Position numbers and translations under genes: made by a program. The notes beneath the pieces are model-generated. The model saw nothing but the letters and a program-made list of their open reading frames with translations, was not told the DNA's origin and did not search any database. A stretch of 64,000 nucleotides of DNA from CAVQZA01 sp963724805 (GTDB taxonomy: Bacteria; Actinomycetota; Thermoleophilia; Gaiellales; Gaiellaceae), in NCBI GenBank assembly GCA_963724805.1, contig CAVRWA010000011.1, forward strand, positions 124,001 to 188,000, in the 5' to 3' direction. Below, in pieces: positions 50,924-60,229 of this stretch (its first letter is position 1; the number at the start of each line of letters is the position of its first letter).

Positions 50924-52231
50924 GTGAGCAGAGGTATGAAGGTAGGGGCACTCGTCGGACTGGCGGTGCTCCTCGCTGTCGTCGCCGCCGGGTGCGGCGG
51001 CTCGAGCTCGAAGAAGGCGACGGCTCTTCCCGCCTCCGCGTGCTCCGACATCTACTACGAAGGAGACGGGTCGCCGCAGTACGTGATCGCGTCGGACCTG
51101 CCGCTGCAGGGCTCCGGCCGCACGCAGACGGTGCAGATGACCGAGGCGATCAAGTACATCCTCAAGCAGGCCGACTTCAAGGCCGGCGACTACACGATCG
51201 GCTACCAATCCTGTGACGACTCGACCGCGCAGGCCGGCAAGTGGGACTCGGCCAAGTGCTCGTCGAACGCGAACGACTACGCCAACAACGACAGCGTGAT
51301 CGGCGTGGTCGGGACGTTCAACTCGGGCTGCGCCGAGATCATCATCCCCGTGCTCAACAAGGCGCCGAACGGCCCCGTGGGCATGATCAGCCCGGCGAAC
51401 ACGTACGTCGGACTCACGCACAAGGGCCCCGGCACCGCGCCGGGTGAGCCCGAGAAGTACTACCCGAGCGGCACCCGCAACTACGTCCGCATCGTGGCGG
51501 CCGACGACTTCCAGGGTGCAGCCGACGCGCTGAACGCGCAGGGGCTCGGCCTCAAGAGCATCTACATCCTGAACGACAAGGAGGCGTACGGGCAGGGCGT
51601 CGCGACGAACTTCAGGAACGCGGCGGAGGAGCTCGGGCTCAAGGTCGCAGGCTTCAGCGCCTGGGACGGCAAGGCCTCGAGCTATCAGGGCATCGCTACC
51701 TCGATCAAGCAGTCTGGAGCCGACGCGGTGTTCCTCGGCGGCCTCATCTGCGAGAACGGCGGCAAGCTGATCAAGGATCTCCGCGCCGGTCTCGGCACGG
51801 GCGTGACGATCCTCGCGCCTGACGGCTTCACCCCGGTCTCGGCAGTGGTCGACGGCGCGGGCACCGCGGCGGAAGGCATGTACATCAGCGTCGCCGGCGT
51901 CCCGAACGAGGACCTCGGCACGGTCGGCAAGAAGTTCGTGACGGACTTCGGCGCGACGCAGTCGAGCGGCACCGTCGATCCGTACTCGACCTATGCCGCG
52001 CAGGCGGCCTCGTTCCTCCTGGCGGCGATCGCGTCTTCGGACGGCTCGCGCGCCGACGTCGCGAGCAAGCTGCTCCTCGGGAAGGTCGTCAACGGGATCC
52101 TCGGCGACTTCGGGCTCAACGCGAACGGCGACACGACCTCGAACCCGGTCACGCAGTACAAGGTCGTGAACGGGGAGTCGACGACGTTCAAGGTGATCAC
52201 CCCGCCCCTGAGCCTGGTCAAAGTCGCCTAG
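50924..52231 (+). CDS. livK: Branched-chain amino acid ABC transporter, binding lipoprotein
   Basis: A 435-residue binding protein, first gene of a full Liv operon. Residues 1-25 form a lipoprotein signal with lipobox VVAAGC, so the mature protein is anchored by an acylated Cys. YVIASDLPLQGSGRTQTVQM and later GVVGTFNSGCAEIIIPVLNK match the LivK fold. GTG 50924 follows GGGAGGA at 50914-50920; ATG 50936 is an alternative four codons on. A perfect 14-bp hairpin separates it from livH. The ligand could be an amino acid, amide or urea. Confidence 0.9.
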   Translation: MSRGMKVGALVGLAVLLAVVAAGCGGSSSKKATALPASACSDIYYEGDGSPQYVIASDLPLQGSGRTQTVQMTEAIKYILKQADFKAGDYTIGYQSCDDSTAQAGKWDSAKCSSNANDYANNDSVIGVVGTFNSGCAEIIIPVLNKAPNGPVGMISPANTYVGLTHKGPGTAPGEPEKYYPSGTRNYVRIVAADDFQGAADALNAQGLGLKSIYILNDKEAYGQGVATNFRNAAEELGLKVAGFSAWDGKASSYQGIATSIKQSGADAVFLGGLICENGGKLIKDLRAGLGTGVTILAPDGFTPVSAVVDGAGTAAEGMYISVAGVPNEDLGTVGKKFVTDFGATQSSGTVDPYSTYAAQAASFLLAAIASSDGSRADVASKLLLGKVVNGILGDFGLNANGDTTSNPVTQYKVVNGESTTFKVITPPLSLVKVA

Positions 52232-52253
52232 GGCGAGGCAACTAGGCGCACGC

Positions 52254-52285
52254 TTCGGGGGGAGGGCGAGAGCCCTCCCCCCGAA
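52254..52285 (+). promoter_or_regulatory. Intercistronic hairpin between livK and livH
   Basis: A perfect 14-bp inverted repeat, 52254-52267 with 52272-52285, closes a GAGA tetraloop (GNRA class). It lies 22 bp after the livK stop and 16 bp before livH. No T tract follows, so it should act as a partial terminator or as a 3' stabiliser of livK mRNA, giving more binding protein than permease. Confidence 0.75.
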
Positions 52286-52301
52286 CTGCTAGCCCCGTGG
52301 A

Positions 52302-53348
52302 ATGAGCGCCCAAACCGTCACCTCGTTCAAGAGCCGCTCGATCTCCTTGATCGACGCGATCGGGCTCTTCCTGGTGGCGCTCGTGGTGGTCTGGCTGCTG
52401 GTGAACCTCTGGAAGGAGCCGGCCGCCTTTGCCACCACCTTCCTCAACGGGCTCACGCTCGGCCTCGTCTACGGCCTGATCGCGCTCGGCTACTCGCTCG
52501 TCTACGGCATCCTCGAGCTGATCAACTTCGCGAACGGCGACGTGTTCATGCTCGGCTCGTGGGTGACGTTCTCCGTCGCCGTCGGGTGGTTCGGGCTCGA
52601 CGACTCGAACTCGCTCTCGACCCTGATCCCCGCGCTGCTGGTGACGCTCCTCTGCGCGATGGCGTTCTGCGCGGCCCTCAACACCGGGATCGAGCGCATC
52701 GCCTACCGGCCGCTGCGGCATGCGCCGCGACTCGCGCCGCTGATCACGGCGATCGGGATGTCGTTCATCCTCCAGAACGTCGGCTTGAACCGGCTAGGGC
52801 CGGCGCCGGTGTCGCTGCCGGACATCCTCTCGCACGAGCCTGTCTTCGACTGGCACGGCGTCGAGTACGACTGGTACCAGCTGATCGTCGGCGTCGCGAC
52901 GCTGCCGGTGCTGGCGGGGCTGATGTATCTCGTCCAGCGCACGAAGCAGGGCAAGGCCATGCGGGCGACCGCCCAGGACCAGGACGCGGCCGCGATGATG
53001 GGGATCAACGTCAACGGGACGATCTCGTTCACGTTCCTGATTGCCGGCGCGCTCGCCGGCGTGGCGGGGATGTTCTACGCGCTCTACACCACGAACATCC
53101 AGTTCGACCAGGGGTTCCGGCTCGGGCTGATCGCGTTCACCGCGGCCGTGCTCGGCGGGATCGGCAATCTGCCCGGCGCCGTGCTCGGAGCGATCATCAT
53201 CGGCCTGATCCAACAGTTCAACGAGGCGCTCGGGTGGATGACGCCCGGCCCCGACTGGACGCAGTCGATCGTGTTCTCGATCCTGATCCTGATCCTGGTC
53301 TTCCGGCCGGAGGGCCTGCTCGGCGAACAGACGCCGGAGGGCGGGTAG
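52302..53348 (+). CDS. livH: Branched-chain amino acid ABC permease LivH
   Basis: A 348-residue permease with about eight helices. TFLNGLTLGLVYGLIALGYS and YGILELINFANGDVFMLGSW are LivH hallmarks, and GKAMRATAQDQDAAAMMGI is the cytoplasmic coupling loop that contacts the ATPases. It ends in a LILVFRPEGLLGE motif. ATG 52302 follows the livK-livH hairpin. livM begins at the next base after its stop. Confidence 0.93.
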   Translation: MSAQTVTSFKSRSISLIDAIGLFLVALVVVWLLVNLWKEPAAFATTFLNGLTLGLVYGLIALGYSLVYGILELINFANGDVFMLGSWVTFSVAVGWFGLDDSNSLSTLIPALLVTLLCAMAFCAALNTGIERIAYRPLRHAPRLAPLITAIGMSFILQNVGLNRLGPAPVSLPDILSHEPVFDWHGVEYDWYQLIVGVATLPVLAGLMYLVQRTKQGKAMRATAQDQDAAAMMGINVNGTISFTFLIAGALAGVAGMFYALYTTNIQFDQGFRLGLIAFTAAVLGGIGNLPGAVLGAIIIGLIQQFNEALGWMTPGPDWTQSIVFSILILILVFRPEGLLGEQTPEGG

Positions 53349-54593
53349 ATGCCGAAGCTGCCCAAGCTGCCGCTGACGGACCGGTGGCGCGCGCTACCGC
53401 AGCACCAGCGCTCGATGATCACGATCACGTTCTTCGCGATCGTCGCGATCACGTGGCCGTGGTGGCGCCCAGAGTCGAGCGGCATCCCGCTGATCACCGA
53501 GTTCCCGACCATCAACACCGGCGTGATCATGGTCGTCTACGCGATCATGGCGGTCGGCCTCAACATCGTGGTCGGCTACGCGGGGCTGCTCGACCTCGGG
53601 TACGTCGCCTTCTACGCGATGGGCGCCTACACCGCCGGCTGGCTGGCGTCGCTGCAGTTCTCGCAGGTGAACTTCCACTTCCTGTCGACGGCGACGTCGG
53701 GCACGCCGGGCTTCCACATCTCGATCTGGATCATCCTCCTGATTGCGGGGATCGGCACGGCGGTGATCGGGATCCTGATCGGCCTGCCCACCCTGCGCCT
53801 GCGCGGGGACTACCTCGCGATCGTCACCCTCGGCTTCGGCGAGATCCTGCCCCAGGTAGCGCGCAACGGCGACAATCTCGGCGGCTTCAACCTCACGAAC
53901 GGGCCGAACGGGATCACGCCGATCGACGCGCCGGGCTTCCCGGGCCTGCACAGGGTGACCGGCGGCGTGCTGCCGCACAGCTTCCTCGACGTGACGAATC
54001 GCGACAACATCTACTACTGGGCGGCGCTCGTCCTCCTTGCGATCACGATCTTCACCTCGCTCCGTCTGCGCGACTCGCGGCTCGGGCGCGCGTGGATCGC
54101 GATCCGCGAGGACGAGACGGCAGCAGCCGCGATGGGCGTGCCGCTGATGCGGACGAAGACGTGGGCGTATGCGACGGGCGCGTTCTTCGGCGGCGTCGCG
54201 GGGGCGTACTTCGCGAGCTTCAAGAGCTCGACGTTCCCCGGCGACTTCTCGTTCAACATCTCGGCGTTCATCCTCTCGATGGTGATCCTCGGCGGCATGG
54301 GCAACGTCTGGGGCGTGATCTTCGGGGCCTTCTTCCTCTCGTGGCTGAACCAGGAGGGCCTGGCGAACATCAGCCACTCGCTCAACTCGACGCTCGGCAC
54401 GAGCATCGACGGCCCCAAGTACTCGGCAGGCATCTTCGGGCTGATCCTCGTCGTCACCATGCTCGTGCGGCCTGAGGGGTTGATCCCAAGTGCGAGACGC
54501 AAGGCCGAGTTGCACGAGGGCGTGCACGACGAGTACCTCTACGACGTCGAGCACCACGACGAGCCCCTCTTCGACGACCGGGGACAGGAATGA
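53349..54593 (+). CDS. livM: Branched-chain amino acid ABC permease LivM
   Basis: A 414-residue permease, longer than LivH as usual. GLNIVVGYAGLLDLGYVAFY and LRLRGDYLAIVTLGFGEI are LivM signatures, and GRAWIAIREDETAAAAMGV is its coupling loop. An acidic/His-rich C-terminal tail of about 35 residues (EGVHDEYLYDVEHHDEPLF) extends past the usual VRPEGLIP end. The ATG directly abuts the livH stop; its own stop overlaps livG as ATGA. Confidence 0.93.
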   Translation: MPKLPKLPLTDRWRALPQHQRSMITITFFAIVAITWPWWRPESSGIPLITEFPTINTGVIMVVYAIMAVGLNIVVGYAGLLDLGYVAFYAMGAYTAGWLASLQFSQVNFHFLSTATSGTPGFHISIWIILLIAGIGTAVIGILIGLPTLRLRGDYLAIVTLGFGEILPQVARNGDNLGGFNLTNGPNGITPIDAPGFPGLHRVTGGVLPHSFLDVTNRDNIYYWAALVLLAITIFTSLRLRDSRLGRAWIAIREDETAAAAMGVPLMRTKTWAYATGAFFGGVAGAYFASFKSSTFPGDFSFNISAFILSMVILGGMGNVWGVIFGAFFLSWLNQEGLANISHSLNSTLGTSIDGPKYSAGIFGLILVVTMLVRPEGLIPSARRKAELHEGVHDEYLYDVEHHDEPLFDDRGQE

Positions 54594-55393
54594 GCGACGA
54601 CCTCCTCACCACGGTGCAGCTCCGGAAGGAGTTCGGCGGCCTCGTCGCCTCGAACGACGTCGACTTCAACGTCCCGCGCGGCTCGATCGTCTCGCTGATC
54701 GGCCCGAACGGCGCCGGCAAGACCACGTTCTTCAACATGCTCACCGGCGTCTACAAGCCGACCTCGGGCGTGATCACGCTCGACGGCGAGGACGTGACCG
54801 GGAAGCCGCCGCACGCGATCACCGAGCGCGGAATCGGTCGCACCTTCCAGAACATCCGCCTGTTCCAGAACATGACCGCGCTCGAGAACGTCCTCGTGGG
54901 GATGAACTCGAGACTGCGCTCGAGGATCCTGAACAGCGTCTTCCGCACGCCGAGCGTGAAGAAGGAGGAGCGGGAGGCGCGCGAGCGGGCGCGCGAGCTG
55001 CTCGCCTACTCCGGCCTTCCCGGGAAGGACGAGGAGACCGCGCGCAACCTCTCCTACGGCGATCAGCGCCGGCTCGAGGTGGCCCGCGCGCTCGCCACCC
55101 AGCCGAAGCTGGTGCTGCTCGACGAGCCGACCGCGGGCATGAACCCGCAGGAGACGGCGGACTTCACCGCGTTCGTGCACCGGTTGCGCGACGACCAGGG
55201 CCTGTCGGTGCTGCTGATCGAGCACGACATGCGCGTCGTGATGGGGGTCTCGGACCGCGTCACCGTGTTCGACTACGGCGAGAAGATCGCCGAGGGGACG
55301 CCGTCCGAGGTGCAGAAGAACGCCCGGGTAGTCGAGGCGTACCTGGGCAAGGCCGCGGCCGAGGAGTTCCTGAAGGAAGGGGGCGGCTCGTGA
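54590..55393 (+). CDS. livG: Branched-chain amino acid ABC ATPase LivG
   Basis: A 267-residue ATPase. Walker A is GPNGAGKTT, the family-specific RTFQNIRLFQNMTALENVLV follows the Q-loop, the signature is NLSYGDQRR (a natural LivG variant), Walker B LVLLDEPTAGMNP, and the switch His is in LLIEHDMRVV. A PSVKKEEREARERA insert is typical of LivG. GTGA overlap joins it to livF. Confidence 0.95.
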   Translation: MSDDLLTTVQLRKEFGGLVASNDVDFNVPRGSIVSLIGPNGAGKTTFFNMLTGVYKPTSGVITLDGEDVTGKPPHAITERGIGRTFQNIRLFQNMTALENVLVGMNSRLRSRILNSVFRTPSVKKEEREARERARELLAYSGLPGKDEETARNLSYGDQRRLEVARALATQPKLVLLDEPTAGMNPQETADFTAFVHRLRDDQGLSVLLIEHDMRVVMGVSDRVTVFDYGEKIAEGTPSEVQKNARVVEAYLGKAAAEEFLKEGGGS

Positions 55394-56118
55394 GCACGAC
55401 GCGTGAAGTCGTCCTCGAGCTGAAGGACATCCATACCTTCTACGGCTCGATCGAGGCCCTCAAGGGTGTCTCGCTCGAGGTGCGCGAGGGCGAGGTGGTG
55501 ACGCTGATCGGCGCGAACGGCGCCGGCAAGTCGACGACGCTGCGCTCGATCAACGGCCTCAACCGGCCGCGGACCGGGACGATCAGCTTCCGCGGCGAGG
55601 ACATCACCCACGCGTCCGCGCACGCCATCGTCGAGGCAGGGATCGCGCAGTCGCCGGAGGGCCGGCGGCTCTTCCCGCGCATGACGGTGCTCGAGAACCT
55701 CGAGATGGGCGCCTTCCAGCGCAAGGACAAGGAGAACTTCAAGGAGGACCTCGACCGCGTCTACGGGCTCTTCCCGCGCCTCGCCGAGCGGCGGGCTCAG
55801 AAGGCGGGGACGCTCTCGGGCGGCGAGCAGCAGATGGTCGCGATGGGCCGCGCGCTGATGGCGAGGCCGAAGCTGCTCCTCCTCGACGAGCCCTCGATGG
55901 GGCTCGCGCCGATCTTCGTCGACCGGATCTTCGAGATCGTCCAGGAGATCCACGACCAGGGCACCCCGATCCTGCTCGTCGAGCAGAACGCGTTGATGGC
56001 GCTCGACGTCGCCGACCGCGGCTACGTGCTCGAGACGGGGCACGTGGCGCTCACCGACGACGCGAAGTCGCTGCGCACGAACGAGGCGGTTCGAAAGACA
56101 TACCTCGGAGAGGGTTAG
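55390..56118 (+). CDS. livF: Branched-chain amino acid ABC ATPase LivF
   Basis: A 242-residue ATPase, partner of LivG. Walker A is GANGAGKST, then QSPEGRRLFPRMTVLENLEM, signature LSGGEQQM and Walker B LLLLDEPSMGLAP; the switch segment is LLVEQNALMAL. GTG 55390 overlaps livG. It ends the operon. Its TAG stop is interleaved with the TAA stop of the convergent LarA-like gene. Confidence 0.95.
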   Translation: MSTTREVVLELKDIHTFYGSIEALKGVSLEVREGEVVTLIGANGAGKSTTLRSINGLNRPRTGTISFRGEDITHASAHAIVEAGIAQSPEGRRLFPRMTVLENLEMGAFQRKDKENFKEDLDRVYGLFPRLAERRAQKAGTLSGGEQQMVAMGRALMARPKLLLLDEPSMGLAPIFVDRIFEIVQEIHDQGTPILLVEQNALMALDVADRGYVLETGHVALTDDAKSLRTNEAVRKTYLGEG

Positions 56119-57638
56119 GCCTTCACGCGCAGCGGGAAGTAGGGCGGCGAGAGCAGGAAGCCGACCCGCGGCGGGCTGTCCTCCCACCCCTGCGTCATCG
56201 AGAGTGCGGCGCCGACGCCGTGCGCGGGCACGAAGCCGAGCTGACGGGCGGCGGTCGCGTCGCGGCAGCCGGCGACGAGCACCTGGCCGAGCCGCTGCAG
56301 CGCCGGCTGGCACGCCGACCAGTCGGCGAAGGGGAGGAGCGGGTGGCAGGCTCGCCCGGCGCGGTAGGCCTCGAGTGCGCGCTCGTCGGCGGCGGCGGCC
56401 TGCTCGGCGCCGGCCAGCTCCTCGGGCTCGCGCCCGAAGCGCGTCGCGGCGAAGAACGCACGGTACGGCTGCTGGCCCGGGTGCGCGAAGTGGCGGCTGA
56501 AGCGGCTGAGCAGGATTGCGGTGCCGCCCTCCACAACGGGGAACGCGTCGCGCCAGAGCCGGAGCGCGAGCGCGAGGCCGAGGAACGCAGCGAGCAGCGG
56601 ATTCGGACTCTCGCGCGGGAGGTAGGGGGTTGCTCGCGGGATCCCGATCACGATCGCGTCCAGTTGCCGCTCGAGGTCGGCGGAGCGCAGCTCGATCCCG
56701 CGCAGGAGTGCCTCGGCGTGGGCGACCGAGGGGGGTCCGGCGAACGCGGTCGCCGCGGAGAGCTCGACCTGCAGCGAGCGCAGCACCTCCTGGCGGAGCC
56801 GGGCCGGCAGGAGGCCGAAGAGCGGGCGCAGCGGCGAGCCGGCGATCCGCTCGAGCGCCTCCGGCTCGTACGGATAGCCGCGGAGCATCCCGCCGAGCCG
56901 CGGATGATTGAGCACGAGCGAGACGCCGATCACCGGCACGCGGCGCGCGAGCGCCCGCTCCAGCGCGACCGCCGTGGTCCAGCCGGTAGAGCCCGCCGTC
57001 TCGAGCAGCGAGGCGGCGCCTGCGGCTCGCAGCGCCTCCGGGTTCGCGGCTCCGAGAAGCGCGGCCGGACCGCCGTTCAGAACGGTCTCCGCCGCGGTGA
57101 CGGAGACGACGAGGTCCGTCTCGAACAGCCGCGGATGCGCCCGGAGGGGCGTCTCCCCGGCCACGCCGAGGTCGACCAGGTCCGGCGAGGTCGTGTCGTG
57201 TACCTCGACGTGACCGTGGAAGCGCCGCGCGAACTCCGGCGAGACGAGCGTCTGGAGATCCCGCTGTGACAGCCGCCGCTGGAGGCCTCCGGCGACGAGC
57301 AGGGTCTGGTAGCCGGAGGGAATCCCGAGGCGCTCGAGCTCATCCACGGTGGCCGCGATCGCGGCGCGGCGTGGATCGGTGGGTGCGCCCGGGATCGGGA
57401 GCGCCGGAGGCTCGACCACGATCGTCGCGCGGCCGCCGCGGCGGGCCAGCGCCTCGAGCGGCTCGCCGGAGAGCGGGAAGCGGAACGCGTCGCGCACCGC
57501 GGCGCCGACGTCGGCGATCGGCTGCCCGGGTCCGGGCGGCCGGAGGATCTCGGCGCCGTCCGGCGCGCTCGCGATCGTCAGGCGCGAGCCGGTCAGGAGC
57601 GGGATGCGGGCCACGCGGCTAGTCAACCATGTACCCAC
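56115..57638 (-). CDS. LarA-like (DUF2088-type) protein
   Basis: A 507-residue protein resembling the lactate racemase LarA family. The N-terminal half follows its order: ATIVVEPPALPIPG in place of the usual DKTRP loop, TLLVAGGLQRRLSQRDLQ in place of ATGTHR, VEVHDTTSPDLVDLG, then TDLVVSVTAAETVLNGGPAA. Several residues that hold the nickel-pincer cofactor in LarA (for example the TH of ATGTHR) are not evident, and the C-terminal half is divergent. It may be a non-racemase relative. GTG 57638 is the longest start; GTG 57614 is possible. It is divergent from polA with only 14 bp between starts. Confidence 0.6.
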   Translation of the reverse strand: MGTWLTSRVARIPLLTGSRLTIASAPDGAEILRPPGPGQPIADVGAAVRDAFRFPLSGEPLEALARRGGRATIVVEPPALPIPGAPTDPRRAAIAATVDELERLGIPSGYQTLLVAGGLQRRLSQRDLQTLVSPEFARRFHGHVEVHDTTSPDLVDLGVAGETPLRAHPRLFETDLVVSVTAAETVLNGGPAALLGAANPEALRAAGAASLLETAGSTGWTTAVALERALARRVPVIGVSLVLNHPRLGGMLRGYPYEPEALERIAGSPLRPLFGLLPARLRQEVLRSLQVELSAATAFAGPPSVAHAEALLRGIELRSADLERQLDAIVIGIPRATPYLPRESPNPLLAAFLGLALALRLWRDAFPVVEGGTAILLSRFSRHFAHPGQQPYRAFFAATRFGREPEELAGAEQAAAADERALEAYRAGRACHPLLPFADWSACQPALQRLGQVLVAGCRDATAARQLGFVPAHGVGAALSMTQGWEDSPPRVGFLLSPPYFPLRVKA

Positions 57639-57644
57639 TAGACT
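57639..57644 (+). promoter_or_regulatory. -10 box (TAGACT) of polA
   Basis: TAGACT abuts the divergent LarA-like start and is 8 nt from ATG 57653. It selects this ATG over ATG 57629, which lies upstream of the box. Confidence 0.55.
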
Positions 57645-57652
57645 CGGCTGCG

Positions 57653-60229
57653 ATGTCTCCGAAGACGCTGACCGGGGCCGAGCTGGAGCTCGACGACGCG
57701 CCGGCCCGCGGCGCGGAGCTCTTCCTCGTCGACGGCAACAACCTCGCCTACCGCGCGTTCTTCGCCCTCCCGGAGGAGCTCGCCACCTCGGACGGATTCC
57801 CGACGAACGCGCTGCTCGGCTTCACGAACATGCTCTTCAAGCTCCTGGCCGACTACCGGCCGAAGGGAGTCGCGGTCGCCTGGGACACGAGGCCCGTCCA
57901 CCGCGCCGAGCTGCACGAGGGCTACAAGGAGGGCCGCAGGCCGATGCCGGACCTCCTGCGTGAGCAGTTCCCGCACTTCCGCCCGATCGTCGAGGCCTTC
58001 GGCTACACGAACCTCGAGTTCGAGGGGTGGGAGGCCGACGACGTGATCGCGACCCTCGCGACCCGGGCCGACGAGGGCGGGATCAGGACCTGCGTCGTCT
58101 CCACCGACCGCGACGCGTTCCAGCTCTGCTCCGGGAACGTTTCGCTGATGATGACCCCGCGCGGTGTCTCCGACGTCCAGGTCTACACCCCCGAGCGGGT
58201 CGAGGCGCGCTACGGCGTCCGCCCGGACCAGGTGCCCGACTTCATCGGCCTCAAGGGCGACACCTCGGACAACATCCCGGGCGTCCCCGGGATCGGCGAC
58301 AAGACCGCGGGCCAGCTGATCGCCCAGTACGGCTCGGTCGAGGCGGTGCTCGAGCACGTCGACGAGCTCTCGCCCGGGCGCGCGAAGGCGCTGCGCGAGC
58401 ACGGCGAGCAGGCCCGCACCTCGAAGGAGCTCGCGACGATGCGACGCGACCTCGACCTCGGCGTCGACCCGGCCGCGCTCGTGCTCTCGCCGCCCGACCG
58501 CTCCGAGCTGCGCGAGCTCTTCCGCCGTTTCGAGTTCCGCGGCCTCCTGAACAGGATCGACGACCTCGACGTCGCCGTGCCCGCCGCGGAGCCCGTGCGC
58601 GTGGCCGGGACGGAGGTCGCCTGGCGCGAGGACACCCTGCCCGAGGCGCGCGGGCGGATCGGCCTCGCAATCGCCTACGGCCGCTTCGCGCTGGCGGATG
58701 ACAGCGGCGTCGTGGTCGGTCCCTGGGAGCGGGCGCTCGCCGGAAGGCTCTCGAACGCCGAGGTGGTCGCGCACGACGCGAAGGCGCTACGCCTCCCGTT
58801 CTCCCCGATCGACGACACGATGATCGCCGCTTACCTGATCGAGCCGGGCCGCGCCTCCTACGAGCTCGGCGACCTCGCCACCGAGTACGGGGTCGAGGCG
58901 GTCCCCGTTCCCGCGGCCGAGGAGGAGACAGACGCACTCGTCCGCCGCGCCGAGACCCCCCGGCGCCTGGCCGGGCCGATGCGCGAGCGGCTCGCCGAAC
59001 GTGGCTCGACCGAGCTCTACGAGGGGATCGAGCTCCCGCTCGTGGCAGTGCTCGCCGCGATGGAGGACGCGGGGGTCAAGATCGACACCTACCGGATGGG
59101 CGAGATCACCGCCCGCCTGGCCGAGAACGTCGAGGAGCTCGAGTCGCGCGCCTACGAGCTCGCGGGCGAGGAGTTCATGCTCGGCTCGACCCAGCAGGTC
59201 GCGCGGATCCTGTTCGAGAAGCTGCAGCTGACGCCCGGGCGCAAGGGCAAGACGGGATACTCGACCGACACGCGCGTGCTGCGCACGATCCGGCACGAGC
59301 ACCCGATCGTAGCCGTGATCGAGGAGTGGCGCGAGTACTCGAAGCTCCTCAACACCTACCTCGGGCCCCTGCCCTCGCTGATCTCGGACGAGGACGGCCG
59401 CCTGCACACGACGTTCAACCAGGCCGTCGCCGCGACCGGGCGCCTCTCGACCTCGAACCCGAACCTGCAGGCGATCCCGATCCGCACCGAGCTCGGTCGC
59501 GAGATCCGCTCTGCGTTCGTCTCCGAGCCGGGCTCGCGACTGCTCTCGGCCGACTACTCGCAGGTCGAGCTGCGGATCCTCGCGCACGTCTCGGGCGAGC
59601 CGGTGCTGCGCGAGGCGTTCGCCCGCGGCGAGGACATCCACACCGCGACGGCTGCGGAGGTGCTCGGCAAGGACCCGGCGACGCTGACGAAGGACGAGCG
59701 CAACGTCGCGAAGATGGTCAACTTCGGGATCATCTACGGGATCTCCGCCTTCGGTCTCTCGGAGAACCTCGAGATCCCGCGCGAGCAGGCGCAGGCCTAC
59801 ATCGACACCTACCTCGCCCGGTTCCCGCACGTGCAGGACTTCATCCGCCGCACCGTCGAGCAGGCGGAGCGGGACGGCTATGTGACGACGCTGCTCGGGC
59901 GGCGGCGGCCGGTGCCCGAGATCCGCGCCTCGAACCGCCAGACGCGCTCGCTCGGCGAGCGGCTCGCGGTCAACTCGGTGATGCAGGGCACGGCGGCCGA
60001 CGTGATCAAGGTCGCGATGGTGCGCATCCACGAGCGGCTGCGGGCGGAGGGGCGCGGCGCCAGGCTCGTGCTCCAAGTGCACGACGAGCTGCTACTCGAA
60101 CTGCCCGAGCCGGGGACGAGCGCGGTCAAGGAGCTCGTCCGCACCGAGATGGTCGGCGCCTATCCGCTCGACCCGCCGCTCGCCGTCGACGTCGGCATCG
60201 GCGAGAACTGGGCCGAGGCGAAGGCCTAG
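57653..60229 (+). CDS. polA: DNA polymerase I
   Basis: An 858-residue repair and replication polymerase. The 5' nuclease domain (about 1-290) has LFLVDGNNLAYRAFFALP, AWDTRP and TDRDAFQL. The middle domain (about 300-480) keeps AHDAKAL and DDTMIAAYLI but lacks the first exonuclease DxE motif (the strand reads IGLAIAYGRFAL), so proofreading is probably lost, as in Taq. The polymerase domain has ADYSQVELRILAH, the O-helix ERNVAKMVNFGIIYG and LQVHDELLLE. ATG 57653 fits the leaderless box. Its TAG stop shares CTAG with the convergent kinase stop. Confidence 0.95.
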   Translation: MSPKTLTGAELELDDAPARGAELFLVDGNNLAYRAFFALPEELATSDGFPTNALLGFTNMLFKLLADYRPKGVAVAWDTRPVHRAELHEGYKEGRRPMPDLLREQFPHFRPIVEAFGYTNLEFEGWEADDVIATLATRADEGGIRTCVVSTDRDAFQLCSGNVSLMMTPRGVSDVQVYTPERVEARYGVRPDQVPDFIGLKGDTSDNIPGVPGIGDKTAGQLIAQYGSVEAVLEHVDELSPGRAKALREHGEQARTSKELATMRRDLDLGVDPAALVLSPPDRSELRELFRRFEFRGLLNRIDDLDVAVPAAEPVRVAGTEVAWREDTLPEARGRIGLAIAYGRFALADDSGVVVGPWERALAGRLSNAEVVAHDAKALRLPFSPIDDTMIAAYLIEPGRASYELGDLATEYGVEAVPVPAAEEETDALVRRAETPRRLAGPMRERLAERGSTELYEGIELPLVAVLAAMEDAGVKIDTYRMGEITARLAENVEELESRAYELAGEEFMLGSTQQVARILFEKLQLTPGRKGKTGYSTDTRVLRTIRHEHPIVAVIEEWREYSKLLNTYLGPLPSLISDEDGRLHTTFNQAVAATGRLSTSNPNLQAIPIRTELGREIRSAFVSEPGSRLLSADYSQVELRILAHVSGEPVLREAFARGEDIHTATAAEVLGKDPATLTKDERNVAKMVNFGIIYGISAFGLSENLEIPREQAQAYIDTYLARFPHVQDFIRRTVEQAERDGYVTTLLGRRRPVPEIRASNRQTRSLGERLAVNSVMQGTAADVIKVAMVRIHERLRAEGRGARLVLQVHDELLLELPEPGTSAVKELVRTEMVGAYPLDPPLAVDVGIGENWAEAKA

